From: Xaviernesmea oryzae
GTDB lineage: Bacteria > Pseudomonadota > Alphaproteobacteria > Rhizobiales > Rhizobiaceae
Direction of reading: 5' to 3'
DNA: 64,000 nt
Assembly (NCBI RefSeq): GCF_900109605.1
Contig: NZ_FOAM01000008.1
Span: 62,001 to 126,000 of the forward strand
Shown: positions 53,801-61,599 of the stretch, piece by piece
Numbering within the stretch: position 1 is the stretch's first letter
How the letters are laid out: each line of letters begins with the position of its first letter
Program-made: the position numbers and the translations under genes
The notes under the pieces: generated by a model
What the model saw: the letters and a program-made list of their open reading frames with translations, nothing else
Database searches by the model: none
What the model was told of the DNA's origin: nothing

Positions 53801-54346
53801 GAAAGCAAGGCAGAGGGTGACAAGCAATGGCAGTTCGATGATGCCGGCTGCCTGGCTAATGGCGATCGTTGCCGGGCCGCCGCCTTCCGGCACGGTCGCG
53901 ACAATGGCTGCAACAGTGCCGGACACGGCTTTCAGCTGCATGGCGATATAGGGAATGGCGCCGATCAGCGAGATGATGGCCACCAGCGCAGCAACCGCCT
54001 GGTTCTTGCCGTAGCGTGCGGCAATGAAATCAGCGATCGAGGTGAGCTTTTCTGCCTTGGCGAGCGCGATGATCCGCCGGATGACGGGCAGGCCGAGCGT
54101 GAACATCAGGATCGGCCCAATATAGATGCCCAGATATTCGAAGCCCCGCTCGGCGGCGAGGCCGACGCCGCCGAAATAGGTCCAGGAGGTGCAGTAGATC
54201 GCGAGACTCAGCGCATAGACCAGCGGTCGTCCCCGGCCGGCCGGCATGCGGGCCTTGCGAGCGCGCCGGTCGCCATAGCTTGCCACCGCGAAAAGCAGCA
54301 GCAGATAGGCAAAGGCCACCGCGGCGATGATCGGTCCCGAAAGCAT
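50813..54346 (-). CDS. SSS-transporter hybrid sensor histidine kinase (CrbS-like)
   Basis: 1177 residues. Residues 1 to about 530 are a sodium:solute symporter-type membrane domain with about thirteen helices. A PAS domain lies at about 655-765, followed by a coiled coil, a HisKA domain with His818 in AAAGHDILQPLNAA, an ATPase domain (N box NLVSNAIKY at 928-936, G1 box DSGIGIP at 959), and a C-terminal receiver domain (1050-1168) with phospho-acceptor Asp1104 and Lys1154. This is the transporter-coupled kinase architecture of CrbS. GGAGGGGG precedes ATG 54346. The kinase and regulator genes converge with a 57-base gap. Confidence 0.9.
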   Translation of the reverse strand: MLSGPIIAAVAFAYLLLLFAVASYGDRRARKARMPAGRGRPLVYALSLAIYCTSWTYFGGVGLAAERGFEYLGIYIGPILMFTLGLPVIRRIIALAKAEKLTSIADFIAARYGKNQAVAALVAIISLIGAIPYIAMQLKAVSGTVAAIVATVPEGGGPATIAISQAAGIIELPLLVTLCLAFFAAIFGTRHTDATEHQDGLILAIAMESLVKLVALITAGLYVVFILFEGPADLASRVMETPQALAALSYETPVKRWVLVIVLSAFAIILLPRQFHVTVVENRTEGELRTAGVLFPLYLVAINLMVLPVALAGLIHFGGGGVPDLYLLTLPISGSDPFFTLVTFIGGFSAATAMVIVASVALSIMLSNDIVLPVLLRRSLMGRGRATEDLAALLLKVRRTAIFVVLMLAYAYYRAADMSAGLASLGLLSFAAISQMAPALFGGLVWRQANARGALAGMGLGFLTWAYLLFLPSLGGPDNSALAESVLGFLFPFGALFAGPEADPLVNATMLSLLVNTIAYVAFSLSRAPRPLERLQASIFIRRRSRSERAFRGRKTKVTVAELKSTVARYLGDERTQRSFRAQERQTGRAIRDADAADMALLHFSEQLLGSAIGSASARLVLSLVLQRADDASPDAAWLLDQASEALQHNQGMLQTALSQMDQGIAVFDSTHQLSIWNRRFRDLLDLPESAGRVGMPLSEIVAMLAARGDVAAGDEAATAAAFLRLDTPVVLTLRGGQRMIEVRSNAMPDRGIVTTYSDITARVAADLALKQANETLELRVSERTAELMHVNHALAEARQQAEDANIGKTRFFAAAGHDILQPLNAARLYSSSLVERLGASPDRDLVLNIDSALESVEAILGAVLDLSRLDTGAMKPRLQPVPLGDFLRRIETDFQPLARAKGLTLRVLPSSLTVRSDPNLLRRLVQNLVSNAIKYTPTGTVLVGVQRRGGEALIQVLDSGIGIPASKHRTVFKEFTRLTEGARTASGLGLGLSIVDRIARVLAHEVSLQSTPGRGTRFRVRLPLAAMASRPGRPQVVPPPAAMPTPLSGLKVLCLDNEPQILAGMATLLSGWGCQVETAAQAQSWLAGTSPMRGDGPDILIADYHLDEGTGLEAIDRLQAHLGRTLPALLVTADRSPELRAAAETAGVTLHNKPVRPASLRAWLTRFAPAARLAAE

Positions 54347-54700
54347 GCCCCCTCCATGGGTCTGGATGGAGCGCGATCATAGCCGAAGGGGCGACCGGGA
54401 GAAATCGCCTCGCTCTTGGTCTTAAGTTGAAGAGGCCGCGCACGTGATGATTGCTTGCAGGCCCTTGCCGCTCGTCGGTGCCTTTTCTTCCTGCAGGGTT
54501 GCGATAGATTGGATCTTGTCGCGCAACAGAGTGCAGCGGTTGTGTCGACGGATAGGAAAATGCAGAAATCAAGCGTGGGGCTGCGCAGGAAACACGCCAC
54601 ACTTGAGCATATGCACGCGGCGGTGACGGCGGCACGCGGGCACGAATGGGAGCGCCCCGGCCGCGTAAGCGCGGGGCAAGGGCACCAAGGAGAACGGGAC
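54347..54700. other. divergent promoter region, hybrid kinase and mscL
   Basis: About 350 bases with no recognised gene. A spaced inverted repeat GTTGCG/CGCAAC near 54498-54527 is too weak to assign. Confidence 0.4.
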
Positions 54701-55150
54701 ATGTTGAACGAATTCAAGCAATTCATCGCGCGTGGCAATGTCATGGACCTTGCCGTCGGCGTCATCATCGGCGCCGCCTTCAGCAAGATCGTCGATTCCG
54801 TGGTCAACGATCTGGTCATGCCCGTGGTCGGCGCATTGACCGGCGGCGGCTTCGATTTTTCCAACTATTTCCTGCCGCTGTCCTCCAAGGTGACGGCATC
54901 GACCCTTGCCCAGGCCCGCGAGCAGGGCGCGGTCTTTGCCTATGGCAATTTCATCACCGTGCTTTTGAACTTCGTCATTCTCGCCTGGATCATCTTCCTG
55001 ATCGTCAAGGGCGTGAATCGCCTGCGTGCGTCGGTCGAGCGTGATTCCAAATCCGGCAAGGCCGAGGCGGCACCGCCCCCGGCCGATGTGCAGCTCCTGA
55101 CCGAGATCCGCGATCTGCTGAAGACCAGCGCGCGGCCGCAGACGCCGTAA
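54701..55150 (+). CDS. mscL: large-conductance mechanosensitive channel
   Basis: A 149-residue pentameric inner-membrane channel that opens on hypo-osmotic shock. It has the canonical N-terminal helix and TM1 ([31 protein letters not shown]), a periplasmic loop, TM2 ([25 protein letters not shown]) and a cytosolic C-terminal helix ([10 protein letters not shown]). AAGGAGA is spaced 8 bases before ATG 54701, deciding the start. Confidence 0.96.
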   Translation: MLNEFKQFIARGNVMDLAVGVIIGAAFSKIVDSVVNDLVMPVVGALTGGGFDFSNYFLPLSSKVTASTLAQAREQGAVFAYGNFITVLLNFVILAWIIFLIVKGVNRLRASVERDSKSGKAEAAPPPADVQLLTEIRDLLKTSARPQTP

Positions 55151-55304
55151 ACCTACCTGAAGGACCAAGCAGGGCCGATCGATCAATGCTGTCGATCGAT
55201 GCTTAAGCCTTTCTCATGTGATCCTTGCCAGGGGAAGCGCTAAGACAAGACGATGTTCGAGCGCGCTTGCCGGCGCGCTTTCGCCTGTCTGCAGGAGCCT
55301 GTCC

Positions 55305-56471
55305 ATGTCCTTTCTGTCCAGCGTCAGCCGGCGCGCCATTGCGTCTCCCGAGAGCGGCATCGTTGAGGTCGTCAACTATGCCCGTGGGCGCGAAGGGCTC
55401 ATTCCGCTTTGGGTGGGCGAGGGCGATCAGCCGACCCCTGATTTCATCAGTGCCGCCGCGCATGAAAGCCTGGCGGCCGGCGAGACCTTTTACACTTGGC
55501 AGCGTGGCATCCCGCCTTTGCGTCAGGCGATTGCCGATTACCATGCCCGCCATTTCGGCGCGGCGCTGTCGCCCGACAACATTTATGTCACGGCGTCCGG
55601 CATGCAGGCGATCAAGATCGCGATCGAGGCGCTGAGCGAGCCGGGCGACGAGGTGATCTATCTGACGCCCACCTGGCCAAATTTCTCTGCCGCCGCCGCC
55701 GTTTCCGGCGCCGTGCCGCGCCCAGTGGAACTGGCCTTTGTCGATGGTGGCTGGCAGCTCGATCTCGATCGAGTTGAGCGGGCCATCACGCCGGCAAGCC
55801 GCATGCTCTTCATCAACACGCCGGGCAACCCGACCGGATGGACGGCGAGCCATGCAGACCTGAAGACCCTGCTCGATCTGGCCCGTCGCCACGGCCTTTG
55901 GATCGTCGCCGACGAGATCTATGCCCGCTACACCTATAAGGAGACGCGGGCACCTTCCTTCCTTGACGTGATGGAGGCGGATGACCGCATTCTCTTCGTC
56001 AATTCCTTTTCCAAGAACTGGGCGATGACCGGCTGGCGCGTCGGCTGGATCGTCGCGCCGGCGGAGCTTGGCCAGGTTCTGGAAAACCTCATCCAATATT
56101 CGACCTCGGGCGTGGCGCAGTTCATCCAGGCCGGTGCGGTGGTGGCAATGGAAGCCGGCGACGAGCTGGTGGCGCGCAACATCGCCCAGGCACGCCAGGC
56201 GCGCGACGTGTTTCTCGATGCCCTGATCGCCACCAACCGCGTGGAAACGCGCAAGCCCGACGGGGCGATCTACGCCTTCCTGAAGATCGACGGCCTTGCC
56301 GATGTCCGTGCCGCCGCCATCGACATCGTCGACCGGACCGGCGTCGGTCTTGCGCCTGGCACGGCCTTCGGTCCCGGCGGCGCAGGCTTCATGCGCGCCT
56401 GTTTCCTGCGCGACCCGCGGCAGATGCAGGAAGCCGCCGCACGCCTCAGCGACTATATTTTGCGGCTCTGA
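55305..56471 (+). CDS. class I/II pyridoxal-phosphate aminotransferase
   Basis: A 388-residue fold-type I aminotransferase. Motifs: the substrate-arm region PLWVGEGDQPTPDF, NTPGNPTGW, DEIYARYTY (Asp pairing the PLP nitrogen), Schiff-base Lys in NSFSKNWAMTGWRVGW, and the carboxylate-binding Arg in FMRACFLRD. The substrate is not determined by sequence; aspartate- or aromatic-type activity is possible. GCAGGAG precedes ATG 55305. It lies 101 bases upstream of galE on the same strand. Confidence 0.88.
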   Translation: MSFLSSVSRRAIASPESGIVEVVNYARGREGLIPLWVGEGDQPTPDFISAAAHESLAAGETFYTWQRGIPPLRQAIADYHARHFGAALSPDNIYVTASGMQAIKIAIEALSEPGDEVIYLTPTWPNFSAAAAVSGAVPRPVELAFVDGGWQLDLDRVERAITPASRMLFINTPGNPTGWTASHADLKTLLDLARRHGLWIVADEIYARYTYKETRAPSFLDVMEADDRILFVNSFSKNWAMTGWRVGWIVAPAELGQVLENLIQYSTSGVAQFIQAGAVVAMEAGDELVARNIAQARQARDVFLDALIATNRVETRKPDGAIYAFLKIDGLADVRAAAIDIVDRTGVGLAPGTAFGPGGAGFMRACFLRDPRQMQEAAARLSDYILRL

Positions 56472-56571
56472 CAGGGATTCTGCGTCGGCCCTCTCTTATT
56501 TTTCTCTTGTGCGATGCACCACGACAGGGTCTATATCGCGCCGACGAACAAGGCGACCAAAGAGGGCAGAC

Positions 56572-57567
56572 ATGGCAGTTCTGGTGACGGGCGGCGGCGG
56601 TTACATCGGCAGCCACATGGTGTGGGCGCTTCTGGATGCCGGTGAAGACGTCGTCGTCATCGATCGGCTGTCGACCGGTTTTCGTTGGGCCATCGCGCCG
56701 GAAGCCCGCTTCTATGAGGGCGATATCGCCGATGCGGATCTGCTGCGCCGCATCGTCTCGGAAAACAAGGTGGATGCGATCATCCATTTTGCCGGCTCGA
56801 TCGTCGTTCCGGAGTCGGTCTCCGATCCCCTTGGCTATTACGAGAACAATACGGTCAAGTCGCGCAGCCTGATCGCCAGTGCGGTCGAGGCCGGCATTCC
56901 GCATTTCGTCTTCTCCTCCACCGCCGCTGTCTATGGCACGCCTTCCGTGCTCGAGCCGGTGACGGAAGACCTGCCGTTGCGGCCGGAATCGCCCTATGGC
57001 TCGTCCAAGCTGATGACCGAGATCATGCTGAAGGACACGGCCGCCGCGCATGACCTGACCTATACCGCGCTGCGTTACTTCAACGTCGCCGGCGCCGATC
57101 CGAAAGGCCGCAGCGGCCAGTCATCCGCGCTCGCCACCCATCTGATCAAGGTCGCCTGCGGCACCGCGCTGGGCAAGCGCGCCTCGATGAGCGTCTTCGG
57201 CACCGACTATCAGACGCCCGACGGCACCTGCGTGCGCGATTACATCCATGTTTGGGATCTGGTTCAGGCCCATCTAAAGGCTCTGCAGCGCATGCGGGCC
57301 GGCGGTGGTTCACTGGCTGCCAACTGCGGCTACGGACACGGCTATTCGGTGCTCGAAGTGCTGGACGCCGTGCGCAAGGTGCATGGCAGCGACTTCCCCG
57401 TCACCTTTGCCGAGCGCCGCCCCGGCGACCCGGCCATGATTGTCGCCAATCCGGCGCTGGCGATGAAGGAACTGGCCTGGACACCCGAACTCGACGATCT
57501 CGAAGGCATCATCGCCAGCGCGCTCGACTGGGAGCGGCATCTGATGCGCAAGAACAGCGCGAGCTGA
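56572..57567 (+). CDS. galE: UDP-glucose 4-epimerase
   Basis: A 331-residue extended SDR that interconverts UDP-glucose and UDP-galactose, called ExoB in rhizobial polysaccharide synthesis. NAD site VTGGGGYIGSHMVWALL, catalytic Ser in FSSTAAVYG, and Tyr/Lys in YGSSK; substrate motifs RYFNVAGADPKG and VRDYIHVWDLVQAH. It supplies UDP-galactose for exopolysaccharide and LPS. It ends in a strong terminator, so the glycan genes downstream need their own promoter. Confidence 0.93.
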   Translation: MAVLVTGGGGYIGSHMVWALLDAGEDVVVIDRLSTGFRWAIAPEARFYEGDIADADLLRRIVSENKVDAIIHFAGSIVVPESVSDPLGYYENNTVKSRSLIASAVEAGIPHFVFSSTAAVYGTPSVLEPVTEDLPLRPESPYGSSKLMTEIMLKDTAAAHDLTYTALRYFNVAGADPKGRSGQSSALATHLIKVACGTALGKRASMSVFGTDYQTPDGTCVRDYIHVWDLVQAHLKALQRMRAGGGSLAANCGYGHGYSVLEVLDAVRKVHGSDFPVTFAERRPGDPAMIVANPALAMKELAWTPELDDLEGIIASALDWERHLMRKNSAS

Positions 57568-57594
57568 CTACAGTCCTGACTTGATCAAGAGCGC

Positions 57595-57624
57595 GCGGCC
57601 TTGCTCACAAGGCCGCGTTTTTTG
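57595..57624 (+). terminator. intrinsic terminator after galE
   Basis: A 10-bp perfect stem CGCGGCCTTG/CAAGGCCGCG with a CTCA loop is followed by TTTTTT, 28 bases after the galE stop. Confidence 0.95.
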
Positions 57625-57881
57625 TGCGCGCTCTGCACTTGAGACCAAGGCCGTCTGATCGAAAATGGACGCCACCATCACGCGCAGCACACTTTGCCGC
57701 CGCGATCTTTGCCATGAGCGTTTACAGCCCGGCGTAAGTCTCTCTGGCTAAATCAGCAGGGCGGAACGTTTGGCGCGACCTGTCTTTCGTCCCACTTTTT
57801 CCATGTCAGGCACGCCAGAGAGGTCTGCGCAGCGATCCGGCATGGAAGATGCGACGTCTTCAAGGTCACGAGAGCCACCTC
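57625..57881. other. upstream region of the glycan island
   Basis: No gene is recognised in these 257 bases. Since galE is terminated at 57624, the promoter of the GT41 gene and its followers should lie here; no clear -35/-10 pair was identified. Confidence 0.4.
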
Positions 57882-59567
57882 ATGTCGCCTGCCCTGCAGA
57901 AAGCCTTCGAGCAATACAGACAGGACCGCCCCGCCCAGGCCCTCGTCACGCTTCAACCTCTTCTGGTTCCGACGGCACAGGTCGATCTGCAAGTTCTGCT
58001 GCTAGCGGGCCAGTGCTCGATGAAAACAGGCGAAGACTTGAGGGCGGCCAACTATTTCCTGCGCGCAGCAGCATTTAGTGGGACATCCGAAGAGACATTG
58101 CGCACCCTTGCCAAGAGTCTGGCGCGAAACGCGAAGGAGGGCGGGGCGCTCGTTGCGCAGACACGCAAGGCCGCGCGTGCCGGGGCCTTCGATCCAGAAG
58201 CCGAGGCCGCGTATCGCGCCAGCCTGCGCCATGTCGCGTTGGTCGAGGAAATGCTTGTCGAAAACCAGCGCCTGCGAGACCAGATGGCGCATCGGGGCAA
58301 TGCTGCGGCCTTCGCGGTCGATCACCCCCGCGATCACCTGCTCTGGAGTCGCGATGAAGATCTCAATGCGCGGCAGATGCGGATCGATACCGAGATCGCC
58401 ATGACACCACAGGCGCGCGCGGCGCGCCATGCCCTACGCCGCGGTGCCGAGGGTCCTGTTCGCCTTGGCTATCTCCTGGCCGCGCTTGACCATGCGCCCG
58501 ATATGCCCCGTCTTCTTCTGCCGATCCTGGCCGCCCATGATAAGGCGTCGTTTCACTTGGTGCTCATCTGCCAGAACCGCGCCGATGCCGCGCAGCTCAA
58601 GAAGCAGAGCAAGGCGCTATCGGGAGTCGACACGGTCCCGCTGGATGGTCTTGACGATGACGCGGCAGCAAAACACCTGCGAGCCCTCGATCTCGACGTG
58701 CTCATCGATCTCAGCGGTCACGGCCAAGGGGGCCGGCCCGGCATTCTCAATAGCGGCGTGGCGCCGGTGCAAGCAATCTGGTGTGGGGCGCCCTGTCCCT
58801 CGATTGGGATCGATTGTGACTATGTGATCGCGGATGCCGTCGCACTGCCGCCCGGCAGCGAGGCAGACTACCGGGAGCAATTCTGCCTGCTACCGGAAAC
58901 CTTCATCGCTGCGGAGCCGACGTCCGCTTCGCGTCAATCGGCATCTCGTCCGCTGCTGCCGGATGGCGCTGTTCTCTTCGGCGCCTTCGGCCCTGCCGAA
59001 CGCTTTACCCCGCAAACGCTGACGCTCTGGCGCAGCCTGCTCCAGCGTCTCGAAAACGGCTTCCTCTGGCTCGATCCACAGCACCCTTTCGCCGAATTCA
59101 ACCTGTTCGACTTCATGGAGGCCGGCGGTGTCGGCCGCCGCATCATCTTCGCGCAGGACGCCAGCACGTCCGCGCGCAGAGCGCGCTGCGCCGCTGCGGA
59201 TATCGGGCTGGACAGCACACCTTGCGGAGGCTTTGCCGAAACTCTCGACATGCTCTGCGCCGGGGTGCCTGTGGTCACGTTGGTTGGCTCGACTTTCGCC
59301 TCACGCCGGGGTGCCAGTCTGCTGTGCGCGGCCGGACAGACGAACGGTCTCGCCCGCGACGAGGATGATTATCTCACACGGGCGCTTGATCTTGCAGAAG
59401 GCATCATGGAGCGACGAGGCGCGCAGATAAGCGCCCCGACGGCAGCCTCTGCGCCGCTGTTCGATCCGGCCCGCTTTGTCGTGCATCTTCAAAAAGCCAT
59501 CCACTCCATGGCCGAGCGGGCGCGCTCCGGTGTCGAGCCGCAGCATCTGCGCATCGATGTCCTGTGA
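57882..59567 (+). CDS. SPINDLY/OGT-like GT41-family glycosyltransferase
   Basis: 561 residues. The first 130 are helical, TPR-like (FEQYRQDRPAQALVTLQPLL, YFLRAAAFSGTSEETLRTLA). The rest aligns by eye with the catalytic lobes of O-GlcNAc transferase: RLGYLLAALDHAPD with His204 where OGT has its active-site His; LDVLIDLSGHGQGGRPGI; VQAIWCGAPCPSIGIDCDYVIAD; and LDSTPCGGFAETLDMLCAGVPVVTL, followed by ASRRGASLL. At the position of the OGT nucleotide-binding Lys (FNQLYK) the protein reads FGPAER, so Lys is replaced by Arg374. Such proteins may O-glycosylate flagellin or other proteins; the acceptor here is unknown. The start ATG 57882 is favoured over 57849. Confidence 0.78.
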   Translation: MSPALQKAFEQYRQDRPAQALVTLQPLLVPTAQVDLQVLLLAGQCSMKTGEDLRAANYFLRAAAFSGTSEETLRTLAKSLARNAKEGGALVAQTRKAARAGAFDPEAEAAYRASLRHVALVEEMLVENQRLRDQMAHRGNAAAFAVDHPRDHLLWSRDEDLNARQMRIDTEIAMTPQARAARHALRRGAEGPVRLGYLLAALDHAPDMPRLLLPILAAHDKASFHLVLICQNRADAAQLKKQSKALSGVDTVPLDGLDDDAAAKHLRALDLDVLIDLSGHGQGGRPGILNSGVAPVQAIWCGAPCPSIGIDCDYVIADAVALPPGSEADYREQFCLLPETFIAAEPTSASRQSASRPLLPDGAVLFGAFGPAERFTPQTLTLWRSLLQRLENGFLWLDPQHPFAEFNLFDFMEAGGVGRRIIFAQDASTSARRARCAAADIGLDSTPCGGFAETLDMLCAGVPVVTLVGSTFASRRGASLLCAAGQTNGLARDEDDYLTRALDLAEGIMERRGAQISAPTAASAPLFDPARFVVHLQKAIHSMAERARSGVEPQHLRIDVL

Positions 59568-59620
59568 TCGGCGAATCCATGCCGCCATCTCCCGTCGTCG
59601 CCAAAAGGAACCTGACAGAC

Positions 59621-60646
59621 ATGGCACTTCTGTCTCTCTGCATGCCGAGCAACCGATCCTTCGCCCGGTCCTATAGCTCGATCGAGACCGCTCTGATCTT
59701 CGCGGAAAAATATGGGTGCCGGCTGATCGTGTCCGACAATTCGGAGGATTCCGAGAAGCGGGATTATTGGATCGACCGCTCGACGCATCTCATCTATCTG
59801 ACGCCCGGCGCTTGCGATGTCGACAGCAATGTCCGCAATACGCTGACCCATGTCGATACGCCTTTCCTGATGATGCTGGGCGATGACGACGAGATCTTCT
59901 TGCGGGACGACGTGATGCCGATCGATCTGGCGCGGCTTCCGGCCAATGTCGTCGGTGTCCGCCCACAGACTTTCCTCTGGACGGTGCCCGACGGCATCCG
60001 GCAAAGCGAGTCCTTCGAAATTCTCTCGGAGGGCAGTGAAGGCCGCTTTCGTGAGTACAACGTCAAGGCGATGGGCAATAATACGATATATTACTCGATT
60101 ATCCGATCCAATGCGCTAAGGGATATCTTGAATATATTCACGAAGCATCCAGCTCAAGGTGGTTACATTGACTGGGCGATCGTCTTCACGCTTCTTGCAG
60201 TGGGAAAAATGGTGTTCGATCCAGCCATTCTCTTCCGATACGACTGGGAGCGATGGTCAACGGTCGAGGGGATCGAGCAGGCGAATAAGTCGCTATTCAC
60301 TGCGGCCGGCCTGACGAATGTCGATGACGTTTTTGAACCCTTGTTGAGGTTCATGGACATTCACTGCTTCCTGCAGCTCGCATCTCTCGAAATCTCGCCG
60401 GCTGACCGGGAAGCAGCGCTGAACGCCAACAGCCGCATGTGTTTCTGCGCCTTCGCGCAACGCATGGAGCAGAAGCTGGATCTGATGACCAATCCGATGG
60501 CGCCCATCATCCTGGCCGTCACCCATATGCCGGACGCTGATGTCGCCTTTGACGTCGCGTGTGACTTCCTCGATGCCTGCGACCTCGGCAAGGCCCGGCT
60601 TGGCAGCGACTACCGCACCTATCTCGAACGGGTGCAGGAAGCATGA
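59621..60646 (+). CDS. putative glycosyltransferase, GT-A fold (TIGR00180-like)
   Basis: A 341-residue protein opening with LLSLCMPSNRSFARSYSSIETAL and carrying a DxD-type metal motif in FLMMLGDDDEIFL near residue 92, as in GT2 enzymes. It may belong to the TIGR00180-type group, but this is tentative. AAGGA precedes ATG 59621; ATG 59579 and a GTG at 59564 overlapping the upstream stop are alternatives. The middle of the gene (about 60060-60180) is much richer in A+T than the surroundings, a possible sign of transfer. It follows the GT41 gene and precedes the CDP-sugar genes. Confidence 0.7.
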   Translation: MALLSLCMPSNRSFARSYSSIETALIFAEKYGCRLIVSDNSEDSEKRDYWIDRSTHLIYLTPGACDVDSNVRNTLTHVDTPFLMMLGDDDEIFLRDDVMPIDLARLPANVVGVRPQTFLWTVPDGIRQSESFEILSEGSEGRFREYNVKAMGNNTIYYSIIRSNALRDILNIFTKHPAQGGYIDWAIVFTLLAVGKMVFDPAILFRYDWERWSTVEGIEQANKSLFTAAGLTNVDDVFEPLLRFMDIHCFLQLASLEISPADREAALNANSRMCFCAFAQRMEQKLDLMTNPMAPIILAVTHMPDADVAFDVACDFLDACDLGKARLGSDYRTYLERVQEA

Positions 60647-60827
60647 CGGCAAACCTCGTTCCCATCGTCCCTTGCCCTCAAGGGGGCGTCTTCACCAGCC
60701 TCAAGACAGGTTCATCGCCTAGTTTTGACATTGATATGAACACGAGATCCGACACGTGCCGCATAGCGACGGGAGCGCCCCATCAGACGGCGCGGTCCAG
60801 CGGCGCAAACTTCAAGGAGGGGCGCCG

Positions 60828-61598
60828 ATGAAGGCGGTGATTCTCGCCGGCGGGCTCGGCTCGCGCATTGCCGAGGAGACGCATCTGCGTCCCAAGCCGA
60901 TGGTCGAGATCGGCGGACGGCCGGTCCTCTGGCACATCATGAAGATCTACTATGCCCATGGGATCCGCGACTTCATCATCTGCTGCGGTTTCAAGGGCTA
61001 TGTGATCAAGGAATATTTCGCCAATTACGGTCTGCATATGTCGGACATCACCTTCGACTTTGGCGAAAGCAGCATGAAGTTCCACCGCAAGAGCGCCGAG
61101 GACTGGCGCGTGACGCTGGTGGATACCGGCGAGACCTCGCTGACCGGCGGCCGCCTGAAGCGGCTCGAGAAATATCTGAAGGATGAGGACGCCTTCTGCT
61201 TCACCTATGGGGACGGCGTCAGCAGCATCGACATCACCAAGCTGATCGCCTTTCACAAGGCGCACGGACGTAAGGCAACGGTTACGGCGGTTCGCCCGCC
61301 GGCCCGCTATGGCGCGCTGCAGCTCGATGGCGATCAGGTCCAGGGCTTCATCGAGAAGCCGGAGGGCGAGGGTGGTTTCATCAATGGCGGCTTCTTCGTC
61401 CTTTCGCCTGACGTCCTCGGCAAGATCGAGGGCGATCAAACGAGTTGGGAAGCCGACCCGCTGATGCAGCTGGCGGCGGAAGGCGAGTTGCGCGCCTTCT
61501 TTCATGAGGGGTTCTGGCAGCCGATGGATACGCTGCGCGACAAGAACCATCTCGAAAGCCTGTGGCAAGGCGGGACACCGCCGTGGAAGGTGTGGTAA
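60828..61598 (+). CDS. rfbF: glucose-1-phosphate cytidylyltransferase
   Basis: A 256-residue nucleotidyltransferase making CDP-glucose from CTP and glucose-1-phosphate, the first step of CDP-deoxysugar synthesis. The signature is MKAVILAGGLGSRIAEETHLRPKPM, then GGRPVLWHIMKIYYAHG, YGDGVSS and GGFFVLSPDVL, and the RfbF-typical FWQPMDTLRDKNHLESLW near the end. A consensus AAGGAGG is placed before ATG 60828. The dehydratase gene starts one base after its stop. Confidence 0.95.
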   Translation: MKAVILAGGLGSRIAEETHLRPKPMVEIGGRPVLWHIMKIYYAHGIRDFIICCGFKGYVIKEYFANYGLHMSDITFDFGESSMKFHRKSAEDWRVTLVDTGETSLTGGRLKRLEKYLKDEDAFCFTYGDGVSSIDITKLIAFHKAHGRKATVTAVRPPARYGALQLDGDQVQGFIEKPEGEGGFINGGFFVLSPDVLGKIEGDQTSWEADPLMQLAAEGELRAFFHEGFWQPMDTLRDKNHLESLWQGGTPPWKVW

Positions 61599-61599
61599 T

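Noticed and set aside
55174-55202. Repeated CGATCGAT motifs downstream of mscL as a terminator or repeat element
   Set aside because: They are short, GATC-type palindromes common in this genome style, with no T-run.
60725-60760. TTGACA hexamer before rfbF as a promoter
   Set aside because: No acceptable -10 hexamer is found at 16-18 bases, so no promoter is called.
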